Notes: a model not told the origin generated them from the sequence alone. Counted from the stretch's first letter, positions 45,645-56,321 are shown. The stretch: DNA of 64,000 nt from Bacteroidales bacterium (GCA_028704385.1 JAQVLA010000009.1:40848-104847), one strand, 5' to 3'. Program-made: numbers and translations.

Positions 45645-46529
45645 TTAATCTTTGAGTAATTTTGTTATCATCCATTCCTTTCCATCCCACAGCCTCACCA
45701 GATATAACCCTTTGGGCAGATGTGCCACATCAATCTTATGAAAATGACTGCCTGGTTTTGCTTTGTGTAGCAGCCTGCCCGATGAGCTGTACAGCTCAAC
45801 TTGCGCTTGTGCAAGTGGTGTGTTTTCGGGTAGTTGGAGCCAGGCTGCATCTGAAGCCGGATTTGGATAGGGTGCAAACTGTTTAGCTATTTCTTCCATC
45901 TCGGGCTCACCTACGGTATTTAACACCCAAAACAGATAAGTTCCTGTAACCGAAAACTCAGCATATCCAAGCATCCCACTATTATCTTCAAAAACAAGAT
46001 ATCCCTCAAATTCAGGGCTTGCAACGCTCTCAAGATCAAAATTGTATGAAAATAAATTGTCATAGCCAAAGTCGCCGATAAAAGTGTCATCTATCCAAAG
46101 CTTTGCCATTTGGCAGCATTGCGTTGAGTTCCATGCCTTTAGTTGCATTGCTACAATTTTATCAGCAGGAACTTCAAATGCGATCGTTTCAAAGGCATAA
46201 ACATCAGCTTTCACATAAACACTGTCGGCTGTTACGATATGAATAGCGTAAATAGGCGGAAAATCCGGATCAAATACTCCCTGATCGTTAAAACTGTAAG
46301 TTGAATCTTCCGAAACAATCAGTTCATTATTAAGCAATTCGTATTCGTGTTCGGCGTTTACTTTTTTATAGAGGTAACAGCCTTCAATGGTTGTTTGATC
46401 ATTGTAGGCATCCCAAATAATGTTCACACCCGCAGTTGTCCCTGTGGCAAAGACATACGAACTGCTGACCTGAGCCAATAGCTGACTGCTAAAACTAAAG
46501 GCCACAAAAATAAAAAGTAGTTTTTTCAT
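45645..46529 (-). CDS. T9SS type A sorting-domain protein
   Basis: 294 residues: signal peptide ending L-L-A-Q, an N-terminal fibronectin-like stretch (G-T-T-A-G-V-N-I-I-W-D-A-Y-N-D), a C-x-x-C-C cluster in S-T-Q-C-C-Q-M-A, and a sorting domain from P-Y-P-N-P-A-S-D near residue 218 to K-L-L-K-D. Function of the cargo unknown. 42 bases upstream of the previous gene and 27 bases downstream of the next, so part of the same transcript. Confidence 0.85.
   Translation of the reverse strand: MKKLLFIFVAFSFSSQLLAQVSSSYVFATGTTAGVNIIWDAYNDQTTIEGCYLYKKVNAEHEYELLNNELIVSEDSTYSFNDQGVFDPDFPPIYAIHIVTADSVYVKADVYAFETIAFEVPADKIVAMQLKAWNSTQCCQMAKLWIDDTFIGDFGYDNLFSYNFDLESVASPEFEGYLVFEDNSGMLGYAEFSVTGTYLFWVLNTVGEPEMEEIAKQFAPYPNPASDAAWLQLPENTPLAQAQVELYSSSGRLLHKAKPGSHFHKIDVAHLPKGLYLVRLWDGKEWMITKLLKD
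45709..45843 (-). repeat. Duplicated sorting-domain segment, copy 2
   Basis: Partner of 44731-44865; see that entry. Confidence 0.75.
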
Positions 46530-46556
46530 GATGAGTGATTTTAAGGTTTGATATGA

Positions 46557-46979
46557 CTAATTGTGAAGTTCAGAGATTTGTTTTGCAAAACCGGCAATTG
46601 TTTTGTCAGTATGTTTCAAAAAATAGGCTAGCGACTGATCAATCCTTGCCGGTATTTCATTTGTATTGTTCATATTGATTATTTTGTATAATGTTAAAGC
46701 CCGAAGAAAGAGCATAGCATCATCATAATCCAGCTGCTCTGTGCTTGTTGTTAGCAAGTATCCGAGCATCGTTTGCATGTTCTCAAATTGGACTTTTTGT
46801 GGTTTTGTATGTAGATATTCTGTTTGATATTTCTGAGGGAAGCTAAGTGGCTCAACACGTATATTCTCATCAGGATGAATAAGGTAAATAATGCTTTTTT
46901 CATGGAACACTACATCGGCCATAGGCAAAAGACTCACTCTTTTCTGACTCATTGAAATTAATGGTAGTAGCAAAAGCAA
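46557..46979 (-). CDS. Small secreted protein of unknown function, start probably frameshifted
   Basis: At least 140 residues with no known domain; helical C-terminus. The frame can start at a TTG at 46979, giving a truncated signal peptide. One base more in the 7-base T run at 46993-46999 would join it to an ATG at 47007, giving a proper signal peptide (M-I-I-K-K-N-H-I-A-L-L-L-L-L-P-L-I-S) and an 7-base gap to the upstream T9SS gene. A homopolymer error or phase-variable tract is likely. Confidence 0.6.
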   Translation of the reverse strand: MLLLLPLISMSQKRVSLLPMADVVFHEKSIIYLIHPDENIRVEPLSFPQKYQTEYLHTKPQKVQFENMQTMLGYLLTTSTEQLDYDDAMLFLRALTLYKIINMNNTNEIPARIDQSLAYFLKHTDKTIAGFAKQISELHN

Positions 46980-47014
46980 TAATGCGATATGGTTTTTTTA
47001 TAATCATGATATTT

Positions 47015-48610
47015 CTAATATTTCATTAGTTTTTGTGTGTCAAGTATATAACCTTTTTGTAGTGCTTGCACAAGATAAATTCCCTGTGGCAGTATGGTGA
47101 TATCAATATTGGCATTTTTTGATTCAAGATGCTGCTTATAAAACATAATACTCCCAGTGATGCTGTAAACTGCTATGTCAATCAGTTCGTTTCCCGTAGT
47201 TTTGTCAAAATGCAGTTGTATCCTGTCCTTAGCCGGGTTAGGATGAATACGGAATGCTGAGCTGTTAAGTCCTTGTGTACTGGATAATTCATTGAGGCTT
47301 GATATGACCTGAAAATTATCCAGAAATACTTCGCTGAAGCTTATAGGATTGGGGCATAGGCTGTCATAAGTACTGCTATCCGGTCTGATGCTTTCGGTGT
47401 TCAGCATAGCATCCATTTTTAGTAAGTACATATCGCAGGTAGGTAATGAAGGTGGTTCTCTGGATAATTTGGCGGAAAATATCTTGTTGTCACTTGTTTT
47501 AAAAATATGGTGCAGGTCTATTTTATCTTCAAAGGTTCTGAGATTGAACAAAGGCAGTTCATCGTTAAAGACATCCATGCCAATGCTCAGTGTTGCTGGA
47601 TAACCGTGATGCTGGTCAGGCAGGTAAGGCATTGCCAGTACTAGTGTGTCACCTATTTGCTCAATATATCTAAAGAACATGCTGTAGCAGTTTTCATCTA
47701 TTTCTTCTGGTCTTACACTTCTGTATTGCAAGGGGTTTCCATCAGAATCCAGTTCAAGGATAAAGCCATGCTGAATACCTTTTAAGTACTCTCTGGCTGC
47801 ACAAAGGAAATGACCATTATCCAATTCAATACAGGAATAAGCCCTTCCTAGAAGTGAATCAGCCAATCCAAATGGAGTGAGCCATTGCGCATTTCCATCC
47901 TGATCGTAAAGCGTATAAAAAGGCCTTAGCAAAAAAACGGTATCCGCAGGAGAAGATCGCCAATATCCCCTCCCCCCCAGGAGATAGTGACCTGTTTCTG
48001 TTTTTAATAATGTTTGGCTAAGCGGGTTGCGCACATCTGTATATATTTCAGGATTTATTACCGGCTTTAGCCAATCCAGTTGTCCATTTGCATTGAGCTT
48101 GGCCAGAAAAGTGTTTTCATAAGCATAATCTCCAAAACTGTTCAAGGTTATCAAAAAGCCGTCATCATCAGTAGATACAATATTGTGAGCCCAAGGCAGC
48201 AACCTGTCTGTTTCAAAATAAGTGCACCACAAAAGCTCACCGCAAGCATTCAATCTGAAAGCAAAGGGCTTTGGTTCCCAATCTGAATCATTAATAAAAA
48301 CATGTCCTGCTCCCACAATTCCACCATCTGTTGTACTGTTAATACTATTTACTTGATTAGAATAATTGCTTTTCAATAATTTTGTCCAAAGCGTGTCACC
48401 ATTCCTGTCGAGCTTGATGATCCAGGTATGTCTGACTTCATTCAGTATCCAAACCGCACCTTTTGTGATGATGCCTTTATCATAGGTTTCAATAGCAAAT
48501 TTGTTATAATCGTAAACGTCTGGTTTACCATAATAATGTTCCCAAAGCTGCCCTTTGGCATAAAAGGAAAACAATAAAAAGAAACTCAAGTGTAACAAGA
48601 AATATTTCAT
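47015..48610 (-). CDS. T9SS type A sorting-domain protein, beta-propeller-like
   Basis: 531 residues. Signal peptide ending A-K-G-Q; repeated L-x-x-x-G-x-x-x-W-x-x-x-f motifs (such as L-D-R-N-G-D-T-L-W-T-K-L and L-N-A-N-G-Q-L-D-W-L-K) indicate a PQQ/SBBP-type propeller; sorting domain from I-H-P-N-P-A-K-D near 455 to T-Q-K-L-M-K-Y. It resembles the gene at 48933-50540. First gene of the run ending at 44667, with a -7 box within the hairpin at 48633-48664. Confidence 0.87.
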   Translation of the reverse strand: MKYFLLHLSFFLLFSFYAKGQLWEHYYGKPDVYDYNKFAIETYDKGIITKGAVWILNEVRHTWIIKLDRNGDTLWTKLLKSNYSNQVNSINSTTDGGIVGAGHVFINDSDWEPKPFAFRLNACGELLWCTYFETDRLLPWAHNIVSTDDDGFLITLNSFGDYAYENTFLAKLNANGQLDWLKPVINPEIYTDVRNPLSQTLLKTETGHYLLGGRGYWRSSPADTVFLLRPFYTLYDQDGNAQWLTPFGLADSLLGRAYSCIELDNGHFLCAAREYLKGIQHGFILELDSDGNPLQYRSVRPEEIDENCYSMFFRYIEQIGDTLVLAMPYLPDQHHGYPATLSIGMDVFNDELPLFNLRTFEDKIDLHHIFKTSDNKIFSAKLSREPPSLPTCDMYLLKMDAMLNTESIRPDSSTYDSLCPNPISFSEVFLDNFQVISSLNELSSTQGLNSSAFRIHPNPAKDRIQLHFDKTTGNELIDIAVYSITGSIMFYKQHLESKNANIDITILPQGIYLVQALQKGYILDTQKLMKY

Positions 48611-48632
48611 TGCTTAAAAATAGGTTAAAATA

Positions 48633-48664
48633 CCCTTACCAAAGTTAGTTAACTTTGGCAAGGG
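48633..48664 (-). terminator. Hairpin with overlapping -7 box
   Basis: 15-bp arms with one mismatch (CCCTTACCAAAGTTA / TAACTTTGGCAAGGG) and a 2-base loop. It can end transcripts from the upstream fragment at 48673. The arm at 48640-48647, read on the minus strand, is TAACTTTG, a TAnnTTTG box 29 bases before the start codon of the next gene, so termination and re-initiation may share one element. Confidence 0.5.
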
Positions 48665-48672
48665 ATAAAATT

Positions 48673-48948
48673 TTATTCAACAATAATGAATCTGTTGCTT
48701 TCAAGTAGTTTACCATTATTTAAAAAGTTAAGTATATAAGCACCGGGAAGCAGTTCTGAAACATCAATAATGGTTTCAAATTGTTGAGTGTTTAATTCAA
48801 TTTGTTTTATCAATTTTCCATCTGAACTATTGATTTTAACTAAGATGAAATAGAAACGTTGATATAGAAACTTCATGTTCGTTCCATAGCAAACATAGTC
48901 GAAGACTAAGTTAATCATCTTAATAGTTATATTTACCTTTTCACCCAC
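48673..48948 (-). pseudogene. Orphan T9SS sorting-domain fragment
   Basis: Only the last ~55 residues (from I-N-S-S-D-G-K-L-I-K-Q to S-N-R-F-I-I-V-E) are recognisable, as the C-terminal half of a type A sorting domain, including L-L-P-G-A-Y-I-L-N-F. The first ~35 codons look non-coding, begin at a GTG and overlap the neighbouring gene's 3' end by 16 bases. No signal peptide or cargo. Best read as the tail of a deleted T9SS gene. Confidence 0.6.
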
Positions 48949-50540
48949 TTCCCGCTTTGCAGCGTTTCGGTTTGGTTGTAGATTCGGTAGAAATAAACAC
49001 CTGCTGCAAAATCCTGTGTATCCAAAACCGTTTTGCTGTTATTCATTTCAAGTGTGCTAACAACTTGCCCAAAAACATTCATGATTTGGATTTGGTAATG
49101 ATTAGCACTTTGTGCTGCATTGTTTTCAAAAACAAGATAGTTATCAACGGGATTGGGATAAACCTTTATTTTGTTTGCACTTGCAGTGGCTGTTATTAAA
49201 CCTACGGTATCCGGCAGTGCGAGCTCGAAAATCCAGGCGTTATAACCTTCAAATGAGCCACACTGAACATCATAGGTTGGGCTACCTTTTGTAGAGGCTG
49301 CAATCACGTAATTATAATCGCTTTTCTTCAGTATAGTATGAGGATTCTCTAACCTTTGAGAACTAACGCCGCCATAGCAGTGCTGCCATTCAATATCCCC
49401 GCTTTCATTTAGCTTTACAACCCAGATATCAGTATTAGTACCAGTATGAGAATGATTGCCGCTTACATCGCCGTCGTTTGACTTAGTAGCACCAATCACG
49501 ATTAACCCGTTATCTGCTGTTTGAGTAATATATAATGGACCATCCAAATCATAGCCGCCCAGGCATTTCTGCCAGACAATCTCCATCTGCTCGTTCAACC
49601 TGACCGCCCATATATCAGCCGAACCAATAGGTGGGCCTCCCGGAGGTCCATGCAATCCGGATACATCCCCATCATTGGAACTGGTACTGGCGACGAAGAC
49701 ATAGCCGTTGTCAAGTTCAATTAGATTGTAACCTAAGTCGTAGTAGCTGCCACCATAGCAATGCTGTGTCAGGATATTGCCCTGCAAATCCAGTTCAACT
49801 ATCCAGACATCAGCCCAATCCCCATCGGGATAGCATTCCACCAGACCGCCAAACTTCTGGGCTGCACCTAACATCATGATGTTGCCTGCACTATTGATCA
49901 TCATTGATATACCATTATCCAACCCATTGTTGCCCAAGGTGATCTCCCACTCAATATTGCCAAGGGAATCGCATTTAACTATCCAATTATCATACGAACC
50001 ATAATAATTACTAATATCGCCACCGCTCGCACTTATTCTGGCAAGCATTGCAAAGCCTCCATCAGCTGTAAGTATCATATCACGAGGTTCATCTGTACCC
50101 CAGCTCCCATAACATTTTTCCCATAATAAATCTCCTTCTCCATTGATCTTTACTACCCATAGATCGCTATTCCCTTGGTTATAAGATTGAACATCTCCAT
50201 CAGTTGATCCTGTGTAGCCGAATACATAAAACTCGTTGTTTCCGATGCTAATTATTTTTTGTGGTGTATCATAGTCTGATCCTCCAAAACATTTTTCCCA
50301 CAATAGTGTCCCGTTTGAGTCTAGACTCACTATCCAAATATCATACAATCCATGATAATTTGTCAAGCCCTCACCTGATTGCACTTCAATTGCAAGCATA
50401 TAACCGTTCTCAGTTGGTGCTATACCAGATGCATAATCAAAATCAGCGGTTCCATAGCATTGCTGCCATATTATTTCAGGTACCTGTGCAGAGGCATTAA
50501 AAGCAAAAAACATCAACACAGCACTTATAATTTTTTTCAT
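48933..50540 (-). CDS. T9SS type A sorting-domain protein with W-x-x-C-[YF]-G-G repeats
   Basis: 535 residues from the ATG at 50540 (M-K-K-I-I-S-A; a start eight codons earlier lies inside the terminator hairpin). Signal peptide ending A-S-A-Q. About seven propeller-like repeats have the form W-x-[KQ]-C-[YF]-G-G followed by D and W-x-V-x-L, as in delta-60-type surface proteins of Bacteroidota. The sorting domain starts at V-Y-P-N-P-V-D-N near 455 and ends S-G-K-W-V-K-R. Cargo ligand unknown. Confidence 0.88.
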   Translation of the reverse strand: MKKIISAVLMFFAFNASAQVPEIIWQQCYGTADFDYASGIAPTENGYMLAIEVQSGEGLTNYHGLYDIWIVSLDSNGTLLWEKCFGGSDYDTPQKIISIGNNEFYVFGYTGSTDGDVQSYNQGNSDLWVVKINGEGDLLWEKCYGSWGTDEPRDMILTADGGFAMLARISASGGDISNYYGSYDNWIVKCDSLGNIEWEITLGNNGLDNGISMMINSAGNIMMLGAAQKFGGLVECYPDGDWADVWIVELDLQGNILTQHCYGGSYYDLGYNLIELDNGYVFVASTSSNDGDVSGLHGPPGGPPIGSADIWAVRLNEQMEIVWQKCLGGYDLDGPLYITQTADNGLIVIGATKSNDGDVSGNHSHTGTNTDIWVVKLNESGDIEWQHCYGGVSSQRLENPHTILKKSDYNYVIAASTKGSPTYDVQCGSFEGYNAWIFELALPDTVGLITATASANKIKVYPNPVDNYLVFENNAAQSANHYQIQIMNVFGQVVSTLEMNNSKTVLDTQDFAAGVYFYRIYNQTETLQSGKWVKR

Positions 50541-50548
50541 CGTTTTAT

Positions 50549-50585
50549 AAAAAAAGCGAACCATTCCCTTAGCGGAATGGTTCGC
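50549..50585 (-). terminator. Rho-independent terminator of the 1311-residue gene
   Basis: Perfect 12-bp stem (GCGAACCATTCC and complement) with a 6-base loop, followed on the minus strand by seven T. It lies just before the start codon of the next gene. Confidence 0.75.
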
Positions 50586-50594
50586 GAGGTTTGT

Positions 50595-53500
50595 TTATTG
50601 AATAATTAATTTCCCATTTTTGCTCATCGCTCCGGCTTTAAGTGTGTACAAATACACCCCTTTCTTCACATCACGGATGTCCCACAGCTGTTGGCCTTGC
50701 TTTGCTGTGATAACAAAGGCGGTGATATTTCTGCCTTGTACATCGCTAATTTGCAAAACAGCTTCGTTTATTTGCACAGGCAATGTAAAGTCGAAAGTTA
50801 CCCAACTGCTGGCAGGATTAGGCGATGCCTTGATAATCAGGCCGTTGTCAAGTTCGTTTCCGGGAATTGCTACAGAGCTTTTTAATGCGTCCGCATCGTC
50901 CACAGGCAGGCAGTTGCAGTAATGGTAGTCGTAGGCATATTCCAGTATTCCCTTGGCCAATAGTGCCGCCTCGCCACTTGCATTATCGGTAAAGTCAAGC
51001 AATACGTCCACTTCGAGGCTGTCCAATTCGAAAATAGTACGATCCTGCTGTTGCCAGGCCAGCTGCATTTGCATCATGCTCTTGTAATCGTTGTATTCGG
51101 TAAGCGCATCGCCTTCCAGCGCACGTGTTGCAGGTATCAGGTTGAGCATGGCTTGCGCCGCAGCATAATTAGCTTCGGCAAGATAAGACGAAACAATTTG
51201 CTTATCGGCATTCAGGTTATCCAGGTTGTTAAGCCAGGTACGCAGGTAGGTATAATCTGTTAGCGTATCGTTGAGGCAACTGCGTAGCAGCTTATAGGCA
51301 GCCTGTGTTTTGCCTGCCTGGTAGCTGGCCATGTCCTGCAGTAAGATGGTTTTGTAGGTGATACCACCTGCCAATTGCCTCAGGATAGAAATCATGTATG
51401 CCGGCAGGGGCTGCTCTTTGTTTTCGAGATGACTGATCAGTTCTTCTTTGCGAAGCTCATCAGGATTGGCAGAAAGTATTTCGAAGAGAATGCTTTCGGG
51501 CAGCACATCGGTTTTGTCGGCTGCCGCCACAAGCACTTCTTTTGATAAATGAGGTGAGTTGCCTAATAATTCAGCTCTCAGCTCCCACATATCCGAAGGC
51601 CAGGCAGTTTCTACTTCGGCTTTCAGCGCTTGGGTATTGCCGCCATCTGTCAGGTTATCGAAAAGAGATTTTACATTGTTGAAATCAGTCAGGTTGTTGG
51701 CAAATGCCAGTTCAGCCGCTTGTTTTTCAGCAGCGGTAAGCACAACATCCTCTATGGTTCCGCCACCGCCGCCATAGTTTGAGGGGCAGCTGTTGGTACC
51801 CGCAATGGAAATTGGCAGTACATAAAAAGGCGTATAATAAGCAGGCGGATTGGTGTTGTAGAAGTAATTGATTACCTGTGTACCCGTATTTTTAAAATGA
51901 CCATCAGGCCATTGCACAACGCTTGAGAAGCTGTTGCCTGCCTCTTTATTTATGGTGCCTTGATAGCCTCTGATTTGCGGTTGATGCTCTCCTGTCACAA
52001 TAAAATCCCTGTTGTTCCCGGTGTTAGTATTGCATTGGTATTCGAGGCCATATTGATCATCATTTTGATACCTATTGTCTCCTTCAGCAAAATTGCCATA
52101 GCTTAAGCCGTTGAAGGTGTTCCTGTAGATGATATCGTATTCAGTTTTGCTTTCTTTGCAGAGGATACCGGTATAATAGCCTGTTGGCGCGCCGTTTGCT
52201 TTCGTGAAGTAGTTTTCCTCAATAGAAAATCCGTTGGCACCTGTCATGTATATCCCAAATCCGGAGGCATCCTTGCTTTCTTCTTCGCAGAGACTTTGTT
52301 CCTTGGTATTATACCCCAGATGAAACTCGGAATATAGAACAACAAAATTATCTACCTCTAAATTGTAAATGCCATAGGTATTGTTGTTAAAGTGGGTACG
52401 GCTTATATTAAATGTATTTAAGTTTGTTTCGTCACCTGTAGTATAAATTCCATAGGTAAATCCATTGAATGTGCTGTTTTGCCAATTGCTGCAGGGAATA
52501 GTAGAACTATTGCAATTTGCTTTTGTACTAAATCCGGCACTGTAGGCTCCAATGCCCATATTCCATGCCGAAACATTAGGGGCATCGGCCGATAGGTTGA
52601 AGTCGCATGCAATAAAGTTTACACCTTTAACATGGCTCAGGTCAACATGCTTGGCAAATGTGTGCGAGCCAATATAGTCACTATCGAGTACGAAATCGCA
52701 ATTTTTGAACAAGGCTCGGTAACTCATTTCGTCACCGTTGTAGGGATTATAATTTTGGTAGTAAAGTGCATGAACTGATTTGTTGTTGTTTCGGAAAACC
52801 GTGTTGTAAGCAATAACAATGCCGCCGGTAGTAGCGTTGTTACCCGGATTCCACAAGGCAACGGCATCAACAGCATTCTCAATGACGGCGTCGTTAAGCT
52901 TTAAGTAGCCTTGTGCCATGTTACCCTGTGTATCAGGCCATTGGTGGGCATTTCTGTTTCCCCAGACCTGAACACCTTGCCACATATCATCGCAGCCGCT
53001 GTAGTTTGATAAGTTTGAGTTATCCAATATCAATTCACCACCGGGTTCGATTATTATTTTCGCAAACTTTCCAAATTGTAAATCACAATTTTCCATAGTA
53101 ACTTTTGTACCGGATTTAACTCTGATACCAGTTAAAAACGAGCTTTGCATATTATTTATTGTCTGTGGATAATGCTGGTTAAAAACCAATTCCTCATTAT
53201 AGTCGAATAGATTTGGATCAATTTCAACCCTAACTTCATCACAGATCACATCACCTATGGCATCTGTTATACAACATTGATAGGTACCCTCTTCCAAATT
53301 TGTTATTGTCTGCGTTGTTTGACCACCGGGCGACCAATTGTAGGTATAGGGTGGTGTGCCACCAATTGGTATTGCTGTAGCAGTACCATCATTATGGCCG
53401 GGACAAATAAGGTAGGTTGATGTAAGCTCAATACCCAATTGTGAATATAACTTCTTGTCCTCCGGCAGTTTATAGATAGTTATATCAGCGCCTAAATAAC

Positions 53501-54530
53501 TCTTTATATTTAGAGAAGTTACTGCCTGTGGGTTAAAAGTGTTATTTGACGGATCTATTCTTCCAAGATTATTACCATTGTTAGAAACAGCATAAATGAA
53601 TCCATCAGCTGCTTTTTGCAGAAAAGTATTGTTGAAATTGGCACTATTATTGAGTTGCCCGATTATTTGGTTTGTTGTGTAATCAATCTGGTAGATTCCC
53701 CCATTTGAACCGTCACATGATGCATAAAGCGTATTATTGTTTGGGAAATCAGCAAATTCAACCCCATAAACGAAAGGCGTATTTAGTTGTATCTTAGCAC
53801 TTGATAAATATCCTCCCTGCGGTGTAAGATTTACAATAAAAACATGGTTGCTTTCGGTTGTTCGATGTGTACACCATGTCAAAGTCAATTCGTTTTGGCT
53901 CAATTCAAGATTATGTCCGCAAAAAAAATCTCCATCATTTAGAGTTGGGTCACTACTATCTACAATTGTGCTAACGAATGAAACGCCAGAAGCAGTAATG
54001 CTATATTTGTATAGCCCAGGCAATGAACTCTTTACAATATACATCTCCCTTGAAGCATTTTTTTCTTCAGCAATTGCAAATGCAGCATTTTCAAATGTAG
54101 TAGTTATCAAGTTATCAGATATCAAAATGGGGGTAGATGTTGAACAGTCCACTTTTGCATATCTTAATGCCCCGTCGTAGGGAGCGATCCAACCATAAAT
54201 AATAAAATATTTATCAGGTTGACCGGGAACATTAATGATCTCCATTTCATATTGCATTGCAGAATTTTCTACTGCCAAAGAGCCAATATAATTTGTGTTT
54301 TCATCATATATTACATAATCTTTCACATAAAACAGAAGCTCACCATTGTTTTTATAAGCTGCTGCTGAAACGGAAAAAGAACTAGAACTGGAGGAGATGG
54401 TACTAACAACAGGACCGGAACTATAAAAGTCAATTTGATAAGGGGGAATAACCCAGCTACCGTGATCCTGTGCAAACGAGTAAATGCCTAATGTGGCAAA
54501 TATAATTATTAGTAGAACTATTTTTTTCAT
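50595..54530 (-). CDS. Giant T9SS sorting-domain surface protein with SprB repeat and beta-helix
   Basis: 1311 residues. After a signal peptide (Y-S-F-A-Q) come a propeller-like region (about 20-360), one SprB-type repeat ([14 protein letters not shown] near 390), a right-handed beta-helix (about 450-880; N-x-x-x-x-N-N-x-Y-G-I-Y turns), a helical region (about 930-1200) and a type A sorting domain from A-S-P-N-P-A-S-S to N-G-K-L-I-I-Q. SprB repeats and beta-helices are known in gliding adhesins and surface enzymes, so adhesion or polymer binding is plausible but unproven. Ends in a strong terminator. Confidence 0.88.
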   Translation of the reverse strand: MKKIVLLIIIFATLGIYSFAQDHGSWVIPPYQIDFYSSGPVVSTISSSSSSFSVSAAAYKNNGELLFYVKDYVIYDENTNYIGSLAVENSAMQYEMEIINVPGQPDKYFIIYGWIAPYDGALRYAKVDCSTSTPILISDNLITTTFENAAFAIAEEKNASREMYIVKSSLPGLYKYSITASGVSFVSTIVDSSDPTLNDGDFFCGHNLELSQNELTLTWCTHRTTESNHVFIVNLTPQGGYLSSAKIQLNTPFVYGVEFADFPNNNTLYASCDGSNGGIYQIDYTTNQIIGQLNNSANFNNTFLQKAADGFIYAVSNNGNNLGRIDPSNNTFNPQAVTSLNIKSYLGADITIYKLPEDKKLYSQLGIELTSTYLICPGHNDGTATAIPIGGTPPYTYNWSPGGQTTQTITNLEEGTYQCCITDAIGDVICDEVRVEIDPNLFDYNEELVFNQHYPQTINNMQSSFLTGIRVKSGTKVTMENCDLQFGKFAKIIIEPGGELILDNSNLSNYSGCDDMWQGVQVWGNRNAHQWPDTQGNMAQGYLKLNDAVIENAVDAVALWNPGNNATTGGIVIAYNTVFRNNNKSVHALYYQNYNPYNGDEMSYRALFKNCDFVLDSDYIGSHTFAKHVDLSHVKGVNFIACDFNLSADAPNVSAWNMGIGAYSAGFSTKANCNSSTIPCSNWQNSTFNGFTYGIYTTGDETNLNTFNISRTHFNNNTYGIYNLEVDNFVVLYSEFHLGYNTKEQSLCEEESKDASGFGIYMTGANGFSIEENYFTKANGAPTGYYTGILCKESKTEYDIIYRNTFNGLSYGNFAEGDNRYQNDDQYGLEYQCNTNTGNNRDFIVTGEHQPQIRGYQGTINKEAGNSFSSVVQWPDGHFKNTGTQVINYFYNTNPPAYYTPFYVLPISIAGTNSCPSNYGGGGGTIEDVVLTAAEKQAAELAFANNLTDFNNVKSLFDNLTDGGNTQALKAEVETAWPSDMWELRAELLGNSPHLSKEVLVAAADKTDVLPESILFEILSANPDELRKEELISHLENKEQPLPAYMISILRQLAGGITYKTILLQDMASYQAGKTQAAYKLLRSCLNDTLTDYTYLRTWLNNLDNLNADKQIVSSYLAEANYAAAQAMLNLIPATRALEGDALTEYNDYKSMMQMQLAWQQQDRTIFELDSLEVDVLLDFTDNASGEAALLAKGILEYAYDYHYCNCLPVDDADALKSSVAIPGNELDNGLIIKASPNPASSWVTFDFTLPVQINEAVLQISDVQGRNITAFVITAKQGQQLWDIRDVKKGVYLYTLKAGAMSKNGKLIIQ

Positions 54531-54608
54531 GATTTTTATATTTGATCTGCGTTGTATCGAAAATGGATAATTTCCATTTAGTATTTCAATTTATTGAATC
54601 GTTCAACG

Positions 54609-54616
54609 CAAAATTA
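54609..54616 (-). promoter_or_regulatory. -7 box of the 1311-residue gene
   Basis: TAATTTTG on the minus strand, 78 bases before the start codon. Confidence 0.45.
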
Positions 54617-54959
54617 ACATTCTAAATTATTTGATTTTTGTGAATGAAAGTTGACGTCTTAAATTTGATAATCAATACCAGTGCAAAGTAAGTATTCAAC
54701 AATCATTAAACCCAATGAGCAGCTGCTGTATATCGAATTTATTCTTCCCCAGCCAAAAAATATATTTTGTGATACGATACACCGGCCAGCAAACCCAACA
54801 GTAAATTGCTGACATACTGGTTAGTTTGATAGGTGGTTCACTAATCATGCCCTGAGGCAACAAAACGTGATGATTTTGCCAGACTTTTGTGCTGTGATTA
54901 TATTTTTTCAAAGGGGTTTTATTTTGGTATTGTGCTGCAAAGGCTGCTGCTTGTGCGCA
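54617..54959. other. Intergenic region, no convincing gene
   Basis: A 71-codon minus-strand frame (54696-54911) has no family resemblance and unusual Trp/Cys content. Nothing else is seen. Confidence 0.45.
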
Positions 54960-55310
54960 TCAATAGGTTACTGTAGTTTCCAACTGTGGCAACTGCTTAT
55001 TGGGCAAGCTATACCGCTTGTCTCTGTAAATCAATTGTAATAGGTTGTTACCATTGACTTTCAGCCTGGCAATATCGCTGATACGGTTTTTCGACTTGCA
55101 GAAATAACATTCCCCACTCATGCTCGCCAAGCCATTGGGTTCGTCAGAGTATGGATTACAGGCTGTGCAGTAAATCCTTTGGCAACATACTGTTTGGTAA
55201 AGGAAAAATGGTTCAATACGATTGTTTGCTTTGTTGTAAACCACCTCAGCATAAGGCTGTCCGCAGTTTGGACAGCTTGAGGCAACCAAGATCCGGTCGA
55301 TAAATTTCAT
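54960..55310 (-). CDS. Cys-rich zinc-ribbon-like small protein
   Basis: About 116 residues from the ATG at 55310 (an ATG at 55331 would add seven). Three Cys pairs are visible: C-P-N-C near residue 13, C-C...Y-C-T-A-C near 40-48 and C-Y-F-C near 66, enough for two zinc sites. No DNA-binding or membrane segment is apparent. It lies between the T9SS cluster and the TPR/sigma pair on the same strand; a role in that circuit is only a guess. Confidence 0.6.
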   Translation of the reverse strand: MKFIDRILVASSCPNCGQPYAEVVYNKANNRIEPFFLYQTVCCQRIYCTACNPYSDEPNGLASMSGECYFCKSKNRISDIARLKVNGNNLLQLIYRDKRYSLPNKQLPQLETTVTY

Positions 55311-55548
55311 GTTAAATGGGTTTAGGTTCATGTATTAACTTTCTACCCCTTAATCACGAAAAAGGAAAAAAGTAACAGAAAAAATGAAACTTTTTTTGAA
55401 AAAAGATACTACATTTGGTGTATATGCTTATGTGTCAATAAGTAAGAGATGAAAAAAAAGTAGGAAAACTCAGGCAGATGCGTGCGACTGGTTGCAGGTC
55501 AGGATGTGCCTTGGAGTCATACACTGACAGATGATAACAGCAGCAACT

Positions 55549-56310
55549 TTATCTTCGCTTGTTGAGAATGGCAGACAGCTCAGTCGCTTCTTTTTTGAAT
55601 GGGTGGCCTTTAGTGTGTGCGATATAGCCGAGTTCTTCAATGGCCGTGTCGGTTTGCCCGGTTCTGATGTGAACCAAAGCAAGAAACCACCGTGCATATC
55701 CGCTATAGAGGTTGGCATCGGCTTTTAATATATCCTGATAGACGATGATGGCACCTTCATAATTGCCTGCAGCTGTTTCGGCCAGGCCTGAATATAGCAT
55801 GAGGCGATAGTTAGCGGTATCCTGCTTAAGCAATTGGTTAAACGAAGCTGCTGCAGCGGCATAATCGGCTTGCTGAAAAAGTCGTACGGCTTTGGCAAAT
55901 GGCTGACCAGCCGAACGGCTGATTTGCATTAGCTGTTCGGGTTTAAAATACAAGGCGAATAATTCTTCATTTCCGGTTGGCTTGTGGCGTGTACTAAGTA
56001 TTGATATACTGATTACCAGGATAAGTAAAGCGGCAATTGACGCGGCAGCAATCCAATAGGATTTTTTGGAAAAGAAAATACTGCGACCTGCTGATTCTTT
56101 GCTGTAAAGCTGCTGATGGATATCCTTCAATTGCTCACGCAGGTTCAGTTCAGTTTCAACGGATTGATCCATGTTATCCAAATCAGTCCAAAGCTTAAGA
56201 GCAGCAGCTGTTTTGGGGTCGTGATGGCATTTTGCTTCAAAATCCTGCTTTTCAGCCGGCTCCATTTTGCCCTCCACATAGCGGTTTACCTTTTCAAATA
56301 GATCTTCCAT
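55549..56310 (-). CDS. Anti-sigma-like membrane protein with periplasmic TPR
   Basis: 253 residues. A cytosolic N-terminus (about 1-80; Y-V-E-G-K-M-E-P-A-E-K-Q-D-F-E) like that of ECF anti-sigma proteins, one membrane helix (about 87-107), and an outside region with TPR-type repeats (A-x-x-x-Y-x-x-A-x-x-x-F-x-x-L-L; Y-S-G-L-A-E-T-A-A-G-N-Y-E-G-A-I). It follows the sigma gene by 11 bases. The pairing suggests a regulator that senses envelope events through TPR contacts; the signal is unknown. Confidence 0.75.
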   Translation of the reverse strand: MEDLFEKVNRYVEGKMEPAEKQDFEAKCHHDPKTAAALKLWTDLDNMDQSVETELNLREQLKDIHQQLYSKESAGRSIFFSKKSYWIAAASIAALLILVISISILSTRHKPTGNEELFALYFKPEQLMQISRSAGQPFAKAVRLFQQADYAAAAASFNQLLKQDTANYRLMLYSGLAETAAGNYEGAIIVYQDILKADANLYSGYARWFLALVHIRTGQTDTAIEELGYIAHTKGHPFKKEATELSAILNKRR

Positions 56311-56321
56311 GTTTGTTTGTC

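Noticed and set aside
54696..54911. 71-codon minus-strand frame upstream of the 1311-residue gene
   Set aside because: No family resemblance, odd composition, no promoter or operon context.
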